DNA from: Bacteroidales bacterium UBA1219
GTDB lineage: Bacteria; Bacteroidota; Bacteroidia; Bacteroidales; P3
DNA length: 42,321 nucleotides
Assembly: GCA_002309295.1 (NCBI GenBank)
Contig: DBXF01000029.1
Coordinates: 1 to 42,321 of the forward strand
Direction of reading: 5' to 3'
Below the pieces are notes generated by a model, which saw nothing but the letters and a program-made list of their open reading frames with translations, made no database searches and had not been told where the DNA came from. Below, piece after piece: positions 31,764 to 40,537 of this stretch. Position 1 is the stretch's first letter; the number at the start of each line of letters is the position of its first letter. Made by a program: the position numbers and the translations under genes.

Positions 31764-33497
31764 TTATTTGAGGCTATTCACAGCGATTTCCATTAGCTGA
31801 ACAACACTCTTTTTATTGGAAGAAGGACAGACAACGAGCATTGTGCTGAATACTCGCTTCAACAAATCAACTTGCTCAGGACTATATTTTTTGCCTTCGA
31901 GTGAAGCCAGTATTATATCCACTTGTGATTTCGGTTTGACATGAACCTTCGTTTTTAGAGGAGTAATAGGCGGTGTGCTTGGTGTGATAGTCGGTTGTTG
32001 TGAAGGTGATGATGTGGACTTAGCATCCTGTGTTGTCGCTGAATGGGACGAACGATTAGAACTAGTGTTAGTCTGCTCATATGTTATTGTTCCGTCTACC
32101 ATATCAAGAATGTCAGGTTCTTGTTTTTTTGTTTTTTGTAGAGTATCAAGATGTTTCTCTACTTCATTTTTTAACAAAATGTCATACTTGTTATGATATA
32201 TGTCAACGATGTCATTGATTTCATCTTTAACATCACGTGTAGCTACCTTGTTAAATTCTTCAACATGCTCTTGTAGTTTTTCTTTTAATGGCGTGGCAGC
32301 ATTGGAAAATTCAGGATTGTTAAGTTTTACAACGACTTCGTTTATTTTATTTAGTGCAGTTTTTAGTTTATTGGCTCGATAATAGACAGGACGTAAGGTG
32401 CTTGAGAAATATTTTTTGATTTCCTCAATTAAAGCGTCTGCTTCTTCTCCAGCTGCAAGTCCTTGTCTTCCACTGTCAGGGACAATATTATCGTTAGTGA
32501 TGAATATTTCTCCGTAGAAATATTTATTGCCCCTGCTTTCTTTAAAGCAAGTATTAAGTATGTTCTTGTCAAGGGAAATGTTGTGTTTGCGTAATCTTAT
32601 TCCAGCGTAACTATCTTTGTCCTCGTTTATTTGGACAGAGAACTCCGTCACAGCATACCAACCCCATCCGAGTGAACCGTATTTCGGATGTTTTGGTAGC
32701 TCAAAGTATCTAATCTTTTCAATAGGATCGCCGGTGCCAACGATTGTCACGCCGTATCCCTTTTCGATGTCGGAGTTGTCGTTGAGTGAACACCGAATCT
32801 TGTCAATTCTTTTATGTCTTTTGACATATTCAGTTTGAGGACAATTATTAATTAGAGAGTTGAACGGAACGGAATAGTCGATTGGGGCATATTCTGTTAT
32901 GTAATTTTTTATCTCATCAACATCAAGCAGTATTTCACGAGAATTGATGACCTTTTTTAGGCGGACGATAAATTTGTGTTCTTCTGCTTTTGCAGGGACT
33001 GTCTGTGTTGTACATATCTCGCACATTGCATCTTCGGCCGAAATATCAGACTTCTTCTTCTCGACCATTTTCCTCAGTTTCAGTGTGTCAAGAGAAACAA
33101 TGGTGGAAACATCCTCCCCCTTATATGAGGTTTCAAATTCGAGTATCTCGCAATATCCACCTCCAGAAAGGCGCCCAACGCCAAACTGACCAGCGGTATC
33201 AACACCATTTTTTACACTATTGGCAATGTCGGTTAGGATTTTTACAGCGCTATCACTACGAATGCCTGTGCCGTTATCTTCGATGCTAATATCGTTTTTA
33301 GTGATAATTATAGACACACGGCCATCCTTCTCTTTAGAAAGTACACCTAATTTTACTGCCTCGTTTATGGAATCAAGAGCGTTTTGGATATATTCTCTGT
33401 AAATACAGCGAGGATTGCTGTATAGCTGTAACATCAGCATCTTTAACAGATCAATGCCGATGACAGGATTATCAATGTTTTGCGTGCTTTTAGCCAT
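31764..33497 (-). CDS. Hsp90/GHKL-type ATPase
   Basis: 577 residues. The GHKL ATP-binding motifs are ordered as in Hsp90: N-box E35-YIQN39-ALD42 (REYIQNALDSINEA), G1 box IEDNGTGI (Asp74), and G2 box GQFGVGRLSGGG (103-114) with the lid. A middle domain follows (about 200-350: GYGVTIVGTGDPIEKIRYFEL, IFITNDNIVPDSGRQG). A helical stretch comes next (about 355-460), then a Ser/Thr/Pro-rich linker at about 475-520 and a C-terminal helical segment of about 55 residues. It is not HtpG: it lacks the conventional C-terminus and carries the linker. Overlaps the HerA-like gene by 8 bases. The stretch is AT-rich. Confidence 0.82.
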   Translation of the reverse strand: MAKSTQNIDNPVIGIDLLKMLMLQLYSNPRCIYREYIQNALDSINEAVKLGVLSKEKDGRVSIIITKNDISIEDNGTGIRSDSAVKILTDIANSVKNGVDTAGQFGVGRLSGGGYCEILEFETSYKGEDVSTIVSLDTLKLRKMVEKKKSDISAEDAMCEICTTQTVPAKAEEHKFIVRLKKVINSREILLDVDEIKNYITEYAPIDYSVPFNSLINNCPQTEYVKRHKRIDKIRCSLNDNSDIEKGYGVTIVGTGDPIEKIRYFELPKHPKYGSLGWGWYAVTEFSVQINEDKDSYAGIRLRKHNISLDKNILNTCFKESRGNKYFYGEIFITNDNIVPDSGRQGLAAGEEADALIEEIKKYFSSTLRPVYYRANKLKTALNKINEVVVKLNNPEFSNAATPLKEKLQEHVEEFNKVATRDVKDEINDIVDIYHNKYDILLKNEVEKHLDTLQKTKKQEPDILDMVDGTITYEQTNTSSNRSSHSATTQDAKSTSSPSQQPTITPSTPPITPLKTKVHVKPKSQVDIILASLEGKKYSPEQVDLLKRVFSTMLVVCPSSNKKSVVQLMEIAVNSLK

Positions 33498-35157
33498 TGG
33501 GATATTGTTTATATGCAGGACGTGGAAATCTAATATTTACTAGAGACCGTAGTGCGGGATTGGAAATAATGTACTCTCCCGGGCTCAAACGTGTCATCAT
33601 GTTCTGATACACTTTGGGGATATATCGGTAGTCGGACTTTGATACTTCTATAGCATTGGTGCGACCATAAGCTTGGGTAGCACAGTTGCCTTTTACTCTG
33701 TCGTGTATAGCGCTTCTGAATTGCTCAACAGAAAAAAGGATAATGCCCAACGAACGACCACGTTCAGCAATGTCAAGCAGTTGCTGAAGTATTGGAGAAC
33801 TCTTTGGAACATCACTTGAGGCGTACTTGTTCAATTCATCAACAAATAGGATTACTTTTTCAGGTATATTGTCACGCTCAGCACCTAATTTCATGTCGTA
33901 AATCGCTCTGGCGACACTTCCAAAAACGAAACTTTGAGCATTGTCATCAAGGCGGGCGATATCAATAACCATGACCTGCCCATTGGTTAGGTTGTTGGAA
34001 ATTTCATCTGTCAGGTCGATTTCTCCATTTTCTTCGTTTAGATTTGAAATGAAGATATTGCTTTGGATAGCTTTCTTTACACACCTTTTGAACTTGCGCC
34101 AACTAGTAACCATTATTTCGTTTTTTTTCCCACCATTTGGTTCGGTCTTTGTGCATTCGTCTATTTTTTCAAGTAGAGTGGGCCAACTATCGACGGCGTT
34201 AAAAGGTTCTTGTCGGTTAATAATATAATTGACACAGCTTTCAAGAGTTCCGCTGGAGTCATCTTCGTTTGCCAATAGGAGGTCTATTTTCTCAATGCAT
34301 TTTTCATAAGTAAATTTGTATTTCTTGGCCTTGCCTGCCTTTATCTGCATTTTGACATCTTCGGGGTGTGCGTAGCTTTGAACATTTGCAGAAATCTTGT
34401 CCTTACTGTATGGATAGTAATATTTGACGTTTTCAAATGGCTGAGCGGAAAGTCCCAAATCAGAGTATATCTTTTGGTCTCTGCTAGATAGCTCATTATT
34501 TGGTTCGTCTATTGCCATCAGATCTCGGCCTTTAACGTTGAAGAAAACAAACGCAACGGTTTCGTTATTCTCAGTGCGGAATTTTTCTTGAATTGCTTTC
34601 AACAAGAACATTGAGAATGATGTTTTTGCTGCTAGACCTGAAATGCCTGATACATTGATGTGTGCACCATCGGGTCCCAATAAAAAATGTGAATTTAGGA
34701 CAACAGGTACTTTTATCGAAGCATCACCTTGATACATCTGCAAATAACCACACACCAAAGGGTTTTGTACATCTTTCTCGCTTAATCCCAATGCAATCTT
34801 GATGTCGTTCTCATCGCAAAGAGAGACACGACGGTCATTCAACACGGGGGTATAAATGTTCTGTGTGTTGCATGAAACACGGACTTTTACATAGTTCATT
34901 CCAAGTCTGTTCATGTTTCCGACATTATCATCTATGGCACCAAAATCGCTTGAAATATAACTTGTGAAGTGACTGGGGGAATCTGTCACATGGTTTATTT
35001 CTTCTATTACACCATAGGTTGTTGAGTCGCATTCGTGTTCGACTTTTACGATGTCGAAAGGACTTAGTATTTGACGTTTGTCTGTCCAAAAGAAGAATTC
35101 GTCAATGGTTGATGGCGAACTTTCTGTTGCGGATACTTTACCAATAATCTTAGTCAT
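33490..35157 (-). CDS. HerA-like FtsK/HerA-superfamily ATPase
   Basis: 555 residues. The first about 110 residues resemble the HAS-barrel of HerA. The Walker A loop is unusual but recognisable: VSGISGLAAKTS (G171, Lys178, 169-180), preceded by HINVS. Walker B is VILFVDELNK (Asp440, Glu441). AERGRSLGIILFSVEQ resembles the HerA sensor/arginine-finger region, and the C-terminal LSPGEYIISNPAL is typical of HerA hexamers. HerA translocates DNA and works with NurA, whose homologue is the gene immediately upstream (1 base apart). The ATG overlaps neither neighbour at that end. This is the likely DNA motor of the operon. Confidence 0.85.
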   Translation of the reverse strand: MTKIIGKVSATESSPSTIDEFFFWTDKRQILSPFDIVKVEHECDSTTYGVIEEINHVTDSPSHFTSYISSDFGAIDDNVGNMNRLGMNYVKVRVSCNTQNIYTPVLNDRRVSLCDENDIKIALGLSEKDVQNPLVCGYLQMYQGDASIKVPVVLNSHFLLGPDGAHINVSGISGLAAKTSFSMFLLKAIQEKFRTENNETVAFVFFNVKGRDLMAIDEPNNELSSRDQKIYSDLGLSAQPFENVKYYYPYSKDKISANVQSYAHPEDVKMQIKAGKAKKYKFTYEKCIEKIDLLLANEDDSSGTLESCVNYIINRQEPFNAVDSWPTLLEKIDECTKTEPNGGKKNEIMVTSWRKFKRCVKKAIQSNIFISNLNEENGEIDLTDEISNNLTNGQVMVIDIARLDDNAQSFVFGSVARAIYDMKLGAERDNIPEKVILFVDELNKYASSDVPKSSPILQQLLDIAERGRSLGIILFSVEQFRSAIHDRVKGNCATQAYGRTNAIEVSKSDYRYIPKVYQNMMTRLSPGEYIISNPALRSLVNIRFPRPAYKQYPNG

Positions 35158-35158
35158 G

Positions 35159-36334
35159 TCAAAAGAGATTTAGGATAATGTTCTGATTTATATAATTGGA
35201 CTTGCAAAAGCTTTCTGTGAGAAAAACTGGATAAAGGTGATTTGCCCATCTGTTGTCTTTACCGTAACAAGTGGGATATGCTTCTCGAATAAGATTGGCG
35301 CTGATTATGTCGACAAGTTGAGTGTCGAGAACACCACCTTTCTCTTCTAAAACCATTTCGCATTTGATAACATCAGAGAAGTTCGTCTCTCTAAAATTAC
35401 TGTTGCGAAGCCTTAGATACCACATGGCAAACTCGGATTGGCCTCCAGAAGCTGGATATCGATATGCCTTAGTGCGTTCATAAGGTTTTAAATTAGCTAT
35501 GGTTTTAGAAAGACGTTGCCCTTTGAAGTCTCTTAACAAGTCTGGATTAAACAGTTTCGACACACCTACAACATGTTTGTAGTTAGAACGAAGCTGGTTC
35601 CATTCAGTGGTTGAAAGGTTTGAATATCCAGAGTTGTATTCAATAGAGCCATCTTTGATGAGAAAATGCTCGTTATCTAAACAATTGTCTTTGCACAGTT
35701 GAGCGACCATTAACTGTTCCTCATCGGTCATCTCGTTTTGTATCTTTGCAGTGCCACTGTTTTTATATCCATTTTTGTCAGCAGTAATGTCTTTTGAACC
35801 ATCCGTAGGATAGAGAAGTATCTTGTCTATCTTGATACCATGTTCCTGTACAAAAACGCTTTTTGCCAACTTCTCGTTGATTTTCTCACAATACATGCGA
35901 CAGAAGTTTGCCTCTTTATCGTCGTCATAATTGAAGTTGCGAGGTAAAGAAAGTAACACCTTGCGTGTAACGGAATGGCATTTGAAAGAATCTCTATTTT
36001 TTCTAACGCAGCAACCTACTACAATTTGACCGGCTAGGAATGGAAATATCCGGTCCCCAATAGCAATGTCATCTACCTTGTACACATGTCGTGAACCGTC
36101 AAGAAAGTATGAAAATAATGGAGCGCTAGCCAACTTCATCATATGAGCATTAATTAAGATGGTCTCTTGCCGAGACATATCCGACTCTGCAATCTGGGCG
36201 CTGTTCAGCTGAATGGCGGGTCTGTCATCGTAATCAAGAGTATCTTGGTCATTTTGATCAAGAATTAGTTTTCTTGTTTTATAGCAAGAATACTTTCCTT
36301 CGCCGTCTTTCTCAATAAAGTCCAGTATTTTCAT
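35159..36334 (-). CDS. NurA-like nuclease
   Basis: 391 residues. Pattern agreement with NurA: FLDGSRHVYKVDDIA with Asp79 (first catalytic Asp, usual DGS), a conserved acidic helix DEEQLMVAQL (about 204-214), FLIKDGSIEY with Asp228 (second DGS), VVGVSKLFNPDLL (Lys260, usual GVVK), and a C-terminal ANHLYPVFLTESFC segment resembling the Y-P...AD signature. This would be a 5'-3' exonuclease/endonuclease that works with HerA, encoded directly downstream. I have only compared motifs by eye. The ATG at 36334 abuts the preceding stop with no gap. Confidence 0.75.
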   Translation of the reverse strand: MKILDFIEKDGEGKYSCYKTRKLILDQNDQDTLDYDDRPAIQLNSAQIAESDMSRQETILINAHMMKLASAPLFSYFLDGSRHVYKVDDIAIGDRIFPFLAGQIVVGCCVRKNRDSFKCHSVTRKVLLSLPRNFNYDDDKEANFCRMYCEKINEKLAKSVFVQEHGIKIDKILLYPTDGSKDITADKNGYKNSGTAKIQNEMTDEEQLMVAQLCKDNCLDNEHFLIKDGSIEYNSGYSNLSTTEWNQLRSNYKHVVGVSKLFNPDLLRDFKGQRLSKTIANLKPYERTKAYRYPASGGQSEFAMWYLRLRNSNFRETNFSDVIKCEMVLEEKGGVLDTQLVDIISANLIREAYPTCYGKDNRWANHLYPVFLTESFCKSNYINQNIILNLF

Positions 36335-36613
36335 TTATGGAGCTTCTCCACCCAAAGCCTCCAATAGGTGATTGTTCAACATTAAGAAAGGCATGAGACT
36401 TATGTGCTCATGTCCGTTTTCACAGAGGTAACGCCAATCACCTTCGAAGGAACGGATAAAACCATCAGGCTTTTTCCATGGAACATATCTCACGCCTGAA
36501 CGGTATGCTGGGTGTAATAGCATACACGACAAGCGAAAGCAAAATGCTCCGTCCTCCTTCATAAATTGGCGTATTTTCTGTGAAAGGACAGCTGTTGCAA
36601 TGCTTTCTTGCAA
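36335..36613 (-). CDS. First small gene of the HerA/NurA operon, unknown function
   Basis: Up to 92 residues. The longest frame starts at a TTG at 36613 because a stop lies two codons upstream; ATG at 36562 (75 residues, MKEDGAFCFRLSCMLLHPAY) is an equally plausible start. The sequence has scattered Cys (CFRLSC, CENGHEH) and aromatic residues and ends SLMPFLMLNNHLLEALGG. No family is recognised. It directly abuts the NurA-like gene, which argues for a functional link. It is also the closest gene to the promoter, so it could be a regulator or accessory subunit. Confidence 0.6.
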   Translation of the reverse strand: MQESIATAVLSQKIRQFMKEDGAFCFRLSCMLLHPAYRSGVRYVPWKKPDGFIRSFEGDWRYLCENGHEHISLMPFLMLNNHLLEALGGEAP

Positions 36614-36614
36614 G

Positions 36615-36673
36615 GCTTACTTTTCTCTTGTAAGCATTTTGCAAAATTACGATTTTTTTTCCGTTTTGGCAAA
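36615..36673 (-). promoter_or_regulatory. Promoter and leader inverted repeat of the six-gene operon
   Basis: On the minus strand TTTG (36673-36670), 20 bases, then TAATTTTG (36649-36642). The predicted start is near 36635. Exactly there begins an inverted repeat GCTTAC/GTAAGC (36635-36630 with 36620-36615; 9-base loop), which could be an operator or the transcript's 5' hairpin. Confidence 0.65.
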
Positions 36674-36737
36674 AAAAAATCAAATTTACAATTTATTAGT
36701 GTGCAGTTTGCAGTTTTGAGTTGGCAGTTTGTGGCGG

Positions 36738-36840
36738 CACTTCGACAGGCTCAGTGACCGCTCTTTTTCTTTGGATTTTGCCCCAAAAAGGCAAATTATT
36801 TGTTTGGATTTTGTCCAAAATTGACAAATTATTTGTTTGG
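36738..36840. repeat. CTTCGACAGGCTCAG element and 33-base tandem repeat
   Basis: GGCACTTCGACAGGCTCAGT (about 36736-36755) is a relative of the element at 23624-23643, in the opposite orientation. Two copies of a 33-base unit follow (36770-36802 and 36803-36835; unit begins TTTGGATTTTG and ends CAAATTATTTG), with a partial third (TTTGG). The whole 36614-37086 gap (473 bases) otherwise has promoter elements and degenerate repeats only. Confidence 0.7.
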
Positions 36841-37039
36841 AAAATATTCGTTTTGTAATTGAAATTCTTGTGTATAAATGATTTGCGATTTTCTTTATCA
36901 CATCTTCACGCCTTCACATCTTAACATCTTAACATATTCACTACACAATTAAACTGCTTATAGCAACGGAGTATAAAAAAAAACTCTTTTCAACTTCATT
37001 CCGAAATCCTAATTCCGAAATCCGAATTAAAAAAAATCG

Positions 37040-37047
37040 TATCTTTG
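37040..37047 (+). promoter_or_regulatory. Promoter -7 element upstream of nqrA
   Basis: TATCTTTG about 40 bases before the nqrA ATG; no clear TTTG at -33, which is occupied by a degenerate TCCGAAATCC repeat (36995-37029). Confidence 0.5.
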
Positions 37048-37086
37048 CATTTCGAAACTCTTGGTAAAAAACTTTTGTAACACCCA

Positions 37087-38448
37087 ATGCCAGAACTTAT
37101 TAAAATCCGCAAAGGACTGGATATAAGCATTGTCGGAGCGGCCGAGAAGATTGTCGTAAGGCAGGAGACGCTCGGCAGCTGCGCCCTTAAACCGACAGAT
37201 TTCGTCGGACTTACGCCCCGTTTGCTAGTTGCCGAGGGCGACAGCGTGCAGGCAGGCACGCCGCTGTTCTGCGACAAAGCCGACGAACAGATTCTCTTCA
37301 CCTCGCCCGTGAGCGGCACTGTAACGGCCATCACGCGCGGCGAGCGTCGTGCCATAACGGAAGTTGTGGTAACTCCCGACGGTTCAAGCGCTTACGTGGA
37401 TTTCGGCACTGCCGACCCGCTTGCCCTCACCCGCGAGCAGATTGTGGAGAAACTCCTGCAGAGCGGCACATGGCCGTATCTCCGTCAGCGTCCCTTCGGC
37501 ACTGTTGCCAATCCGCGACAGACTCCCAAAGCCATCGTTATCTCGGCTTTCGACACCGCCCCCCTCGCTCCCGACTACGATTTCCTGCTCCACGGCCGTG
37601 GCGCCGATTTCCAGACTGGCCTCGACGCCCTCTCGCGTCTCACCGACGGCACCGTGTATCTCAACCTCAAATACAAGGAAAATTTCAGCGGAGTGTTCCG
37701 CAATTCCAAGAATGTGAAAATCAGTTACTTCTCGGGTAAACACCCTGCCGGCAACGTCGGCACGCAGATAAGCCGTCTGTGCCCCATCAACAAAGGCGAG
37801 ACGGTGTGGTTTGCCAACCCTCAGGACGTGGCTATTATCGGACATCTCTTCAACACCGGCCGTTACAATCCCGAAAAAATCATCGCTTTTGCAGGACAGG
37901 GCGTGAAAAATCCTCGCTATTACCACCTTTTGGCGGGTGCCTGCATCGAGGACATCGCCAACGAGCAGGTGCAGCAGGAAAATATGCGTTTTATTTCGGG
38001 CAATGTCCTGACAGGTAGCAATATAGGCCGCGACGGATACCTCGGTTTCTACGACAATCTTGTGTCGGTAATTCCCGAAGGCGACGACTACGAGTTTATG
38101 GGCTGGCTCGCACCCGGACTCAAAAAACTCAGTTTCTCGCACACATTCCTTTCGGGATTTTTCAATACTCTGAATATCAATAAGAAATACGCAGTAAACA
38201 CCAATCTCCACGGAGGTCGCAGGGCTTTGGTGCAGACGGGCAAGTTCGAGCAGGTGTTCCCCTTCGACATCTACCCCATGCAGCTGCTAAAAGCCTGTAT
38301 CGTCGGCGACATCGAGCAGATGGAGGCTTTGGGCATCTATGAAGTTGAACCTGAGGATTTTGCCTTGTGCGAATTTATCGACGTGTCCAAAACCGACATA
38401 CAGCGGATAATACGCGACTCACTTGAAACTTTGCGCAAAGAATGTTGA
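37087..38448 (+). CDS. nqrA: Na+-translocating NADH-quinone reductase subunit A
   Basis: 453 residues, the usual NqrA length. It is the peripheral cytoplasmic subunit of the six-subunit sodium pump, with a quinone-binding role. Seen: IRKGLDISIVGAAEKI at the start, KPTDFVGLTPRLLVAEGDSVQAGTPLF, SGTVTAITRGERRAI, GTVANPRQTPKAI and the C-terminal QLLKACIVGDIEQMEALGIYEVEPEDFALCEFI. ATG at 37087. It is followed 22 bases later by nqrB. The operon continues to nqrC but not further here. Confidence 0.96.
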   Translation: MPELIKIRKGLDISIVGAAEKIVVRQETLGSCALKPTDFVGLTPRLLVAEGDSVQAGTPLFCDKADEQILFTSPVSGTVTAITRGERRAITEVVVTPDGSSAYVDFGTADPLALTREQIVEKLLQSGTWPYLRQRPFGTVANPRQTPKAIVISAFDTAPLAPDYDFLLHGRGADFQTGLDALSRLTDGTVYLNLKYKENFSGVFRNSKNVKISYFSGKHPAGNVGTQISRLCPINKGETVWFANPQDVAIIGHLFNTGRYNPEKIIAFAGQGVKNPRYYHLLAGACIEDIANEQVQQENMRFISGNVLTGSNIGRDGYLGFYDNLVSVIPEGDDYEFMGWLAPGLKKLSFSHTFLSGFFNTLNINKKYAVNTNLHGGRRALVQTGKFEQVFPFDIYPMQLLKACIVGDIEQMEALGIYEVEPEDFALCEFIDVSKTDIQRIIRDSLETLRKEC

Positions 38449-38470
38449 TTTACACTTAATTACGTTAACG

Positions 38471-39619
38471 ATGAGCAGATTAAGAACTTTTATCGACAAA
38501 ATAAAGCCCAACTTCGAGAAAGGAGGCCGTTTCGCCAAGCTGCACTCCACTTTCGATGCTTTTGAGACCTTTGCCTACACGCCCAACACCGTAACGCGCA
38601 CCGGCTCGCACATCCGCGATGCGGTGGACCTCAAACGCACTATGATTGTGGTGGTTATAGCCCTGATTCCCGCGCTCCTTTTCGGCATGTGGAACGTCGG
38701 CTACCAGCATTTCCGCACCCTCGACCCCGCCTTCTCCGCCGCCAGCGACATCTGGGGCTGTTTCTGGTACGGTTTTCTGAAAGTGCTACCTATAATAATA
38801 GTGTCGTACGTCACCGGACTTGCCATCGAGTTCACCTTTGCGCAGATACGCGGCCACGAGGTCAACGAGGGTTTCCTCGCCACCGGTTTGCTGATACCCT
38901 TGGTGCTGCCCGTCACCATCCCGTTGTGGCAGGTGGCTGTAGCAACGGCCTTTGCGGTGATAATCGGCAAGGAGGCCTTCGGCGGCACGGGCATGAATTT
39001 CGTCAACCCCGCCTTGCTGGCGCGCGCCTTCCTTTTCTTCGCCTACCCATCGTCGATGTCGGGAAACAGCGTGTGGGTTAGCGAACCCGCCGACGCCCTT
39101 ACGGGAGCCACGCCACTGGCTTCGATGCTCGACGGACACTGCTCAGCATCCTTGGCCGATATGTTCTGGGGCTTTGTGCCGGGAAGCGTTGGCGAGACCT
39201 GTGTTCCGGCCATACTGCTCGGCGCCCTGCTGTTGCTCGTAACGGGAGTGGCAAGCTGGCGCATTATGGTGGCGGTGCTGGCGGGAGCCATCGGCACTTC
39301 GCTGATGTTCAACGTCATAGGCGGAAGCCCCATGGCCGAGCTGCCGTTCTACTACCATCTGGTGATGGGCGGTTTCGCTTTCGGTTGCGTGTTTATGGCC
39401 ACCGACCCCGTAACCGCGGCGCAGACCAACGTCGGCAAGTGGATTTACGGATTCCTCATCGGCTTTTTAGTGATACTGATACGCGTGAAAAACAGCGCCT
39501 ATCCCGAAGGCATGATGCTCGCCATACTGCTGATGAACGTCTTCGCCCCACTGATCGACTATATCGTCGTTTGGTTTAACATACGAAAAAGAACTCGAAG
39601 AAAAGCAATTAACAATTAG
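38471..39619 (+). CDS. nqrB: Na+-translocating NADH-quinone reductase subunit B
   Basis: 382 residues from ATG at 38471, chosen because MSRLRTFIDKIKPNFEKGGR is the usual NqrB N-terminus; a start at 38423 would overlap nqrA. About ten membrane helices. The covalent FMN attachment motif TGAT is at 211-214 (Thr214 as the acceptor by comparison with other NqrB), close to GGTGMNFVNPALLARAF. The subunit carries riboflavin/FMN and the sodium path. It is followed by about 100 bases of degenerate repeats before nqrC. Confidence 0.95.
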   Translation: MSRLRTFIDKIKPNFEKGGRFAKLHSTFDAFETFAYTPNTVTRTGSHIRDAVDLKRTMIVVVIALIPALLFGMWNVGYQHFRTLDPAFSAASDIWGCFWYGFLKVLPIIIVSYVTGLAIEFTFAQIRGHEVNEGFLATGLLIPLVLPVTIPLWQVAVATAFAVIIGKEAFGGTGMNFVNPALLARAFLFFAYPSSMSGNSVWVSEPADALTGATPLASMLDGHCSASLADMFWGFVPGSVGETCVPAILLGALLLLVTGVASWRIMVAVLAGAIGTSLMFNVIGGSPMAELPFYYHLVMGGFAFGCVFMATDPVTAAQTNVGKWIYGFLIGFLVILIRVKNSAYPEGMMLAILLMNVFAPLIDYIVVWFNIRKRTRRKAINN

Positions 39620-39735
39620 TTCGGAGTTCGGAACTCGGAGTTCGGAACGGATAATCATTATTCACAGCTCAACAACTAAACAACTAAACAATTAAACAGT
39701 TCACTGATCACAGATCACAGTTCACAAAATAAACA
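39619..39735. repeat. Degenerate repeats between nqrB and nqrC
   Basis: GTTCGGAGTTCGGAACTCGG and related words (39619-39650), CAACTAAACAACTAAACA (39667-39690), and GATCACAGATCACAGTTCAC (39706-39726) fill this gap. These belong to repeat families seen elsewhere in the window and separate genes that are normally within a few bases of each other. Confidence 0.75.
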
Positions 39736-40452
39736 ATGAAACCCAAGTTTACCAACCGATACATTATAATATATGCCGCAGTTCTGGTGGCTGTGGTGGC
39801 CGTGATACTCTCCGTGGCCAGCGAGGCGCTGCGTTCGCGCAAGGAGGCCAACGCCCGCAACGAGAAAATGCAGAACATGCTCGCCGCCATCGGCGTGCAG
39901 AGCGATTTGGACAACGCCAACACCCTGTACTCCAAATACTTCGTCGAAGAACTTGCCATCGACGGCAGTGGAGAGGTGGTGGCCCGATTCCAGCCCGCCG
40001 ATGCCAAGAACGCCAAGGAGCGTCCCTTTGACATCGACGTGAAGGCACAGCAGACTTTGGCAAAAGAGGGCAAGGACTGCCGTCTGCCGCTGTTCCGCTA
40101 CCAGAAAGACGGTGCCGAGGGCTATGTCGTTCCTCTGCACGGGGCAGGACTGTGGGGCCCGATTTGGGGCTATGTGGCTTTGAACGAGGATTTTACCACC
40201 GTGGTGGGTGTCTCCTTCGATCACAAGGGCGAGACCCCCGGCTTGGGAGCCAAGATAACCACCCCCGAATTCCAGAGCCAGTTTGTGGGTAAGAAGATAA
40301 GGAACTCCGACGGCGAGTTCGTCTCCGTGCAGGTGCTGAAAAACGCCGACAAAAGCTCCGACAACGAGGTGGACGCCATCTCCGGAGCCACCATCACCTC
40401 CACGGGAGTGGGACAGATGCTCAGGGAATGCTTGGAACCGTATGCTAATTAG
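39736..40452 (+). CDS. nqrC: Na+-translocating NADH-quinone reductase subunit C
   Basis: 238 residues. One N-terminal membrane helix (about 10-28) and a periplasmic FMN-binding domain. The flavinylation site SGATITSTG is at 216-224 (Thr219), typical of the family, following the VPLHGAGLWGPIWGYVAL and GETPGLGAKI segments. Periplasmic subunit C accepts electrons from the B subunit within the Nqr pump. The gene ends at ECLEPYAN, and nqrD should follow; instead the next 660 bases hold a small unrelated membrane protein and repeats, so nqrDEF are missing from this locus. Confidence 0.94.
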   Translation: MKPKFTNRYIIIYAAVLVAVVAVILSVASEALRSRKEANARNEKMQNMLAAIGVQSDLDNANTLYSKYFVEELAIDGSGEVVARFQPADAKNAKERPFDIDVKAQQTLAKEGKDCRLPLFRYQKDGAEGYVVPLHGAGLWGPIWGYVALNEDFTTVVGVSFDHKGETPGLGAKITTPEFQSQFVGKKIRNSDGEFVSVQVLKNADKSSDNEVDAISGATITSTGVGQMLRECLEPYAN

Positions 40453-40537
40453 TAATGAGTAATTAGTAATTGACAATGAACAATTAACAATTTTTTGGAA
40501 AACCGAACAATGAAATAATATAAAATTAGAAATTCCT

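Noticed and set aside
27460..36613. Prophage or integrative element with identifiable ends
   Set aside because: No integrase, transposase, recombinase or clear direct repeats at both sides were seen, so mobility rests only on composition and gene content.
36686..36901. 71-residue minus-strand frame with repeated SKQIIC words
   Set aside because: Arises from the 33-base tandem repeat; starts and ends in low-complexity sequence with no supporting signal.
37384..38211. 275-residue minus-strand frame inside nqrA
   Set aside because: Antisense shadow of nqrA, which has complete family motifs.
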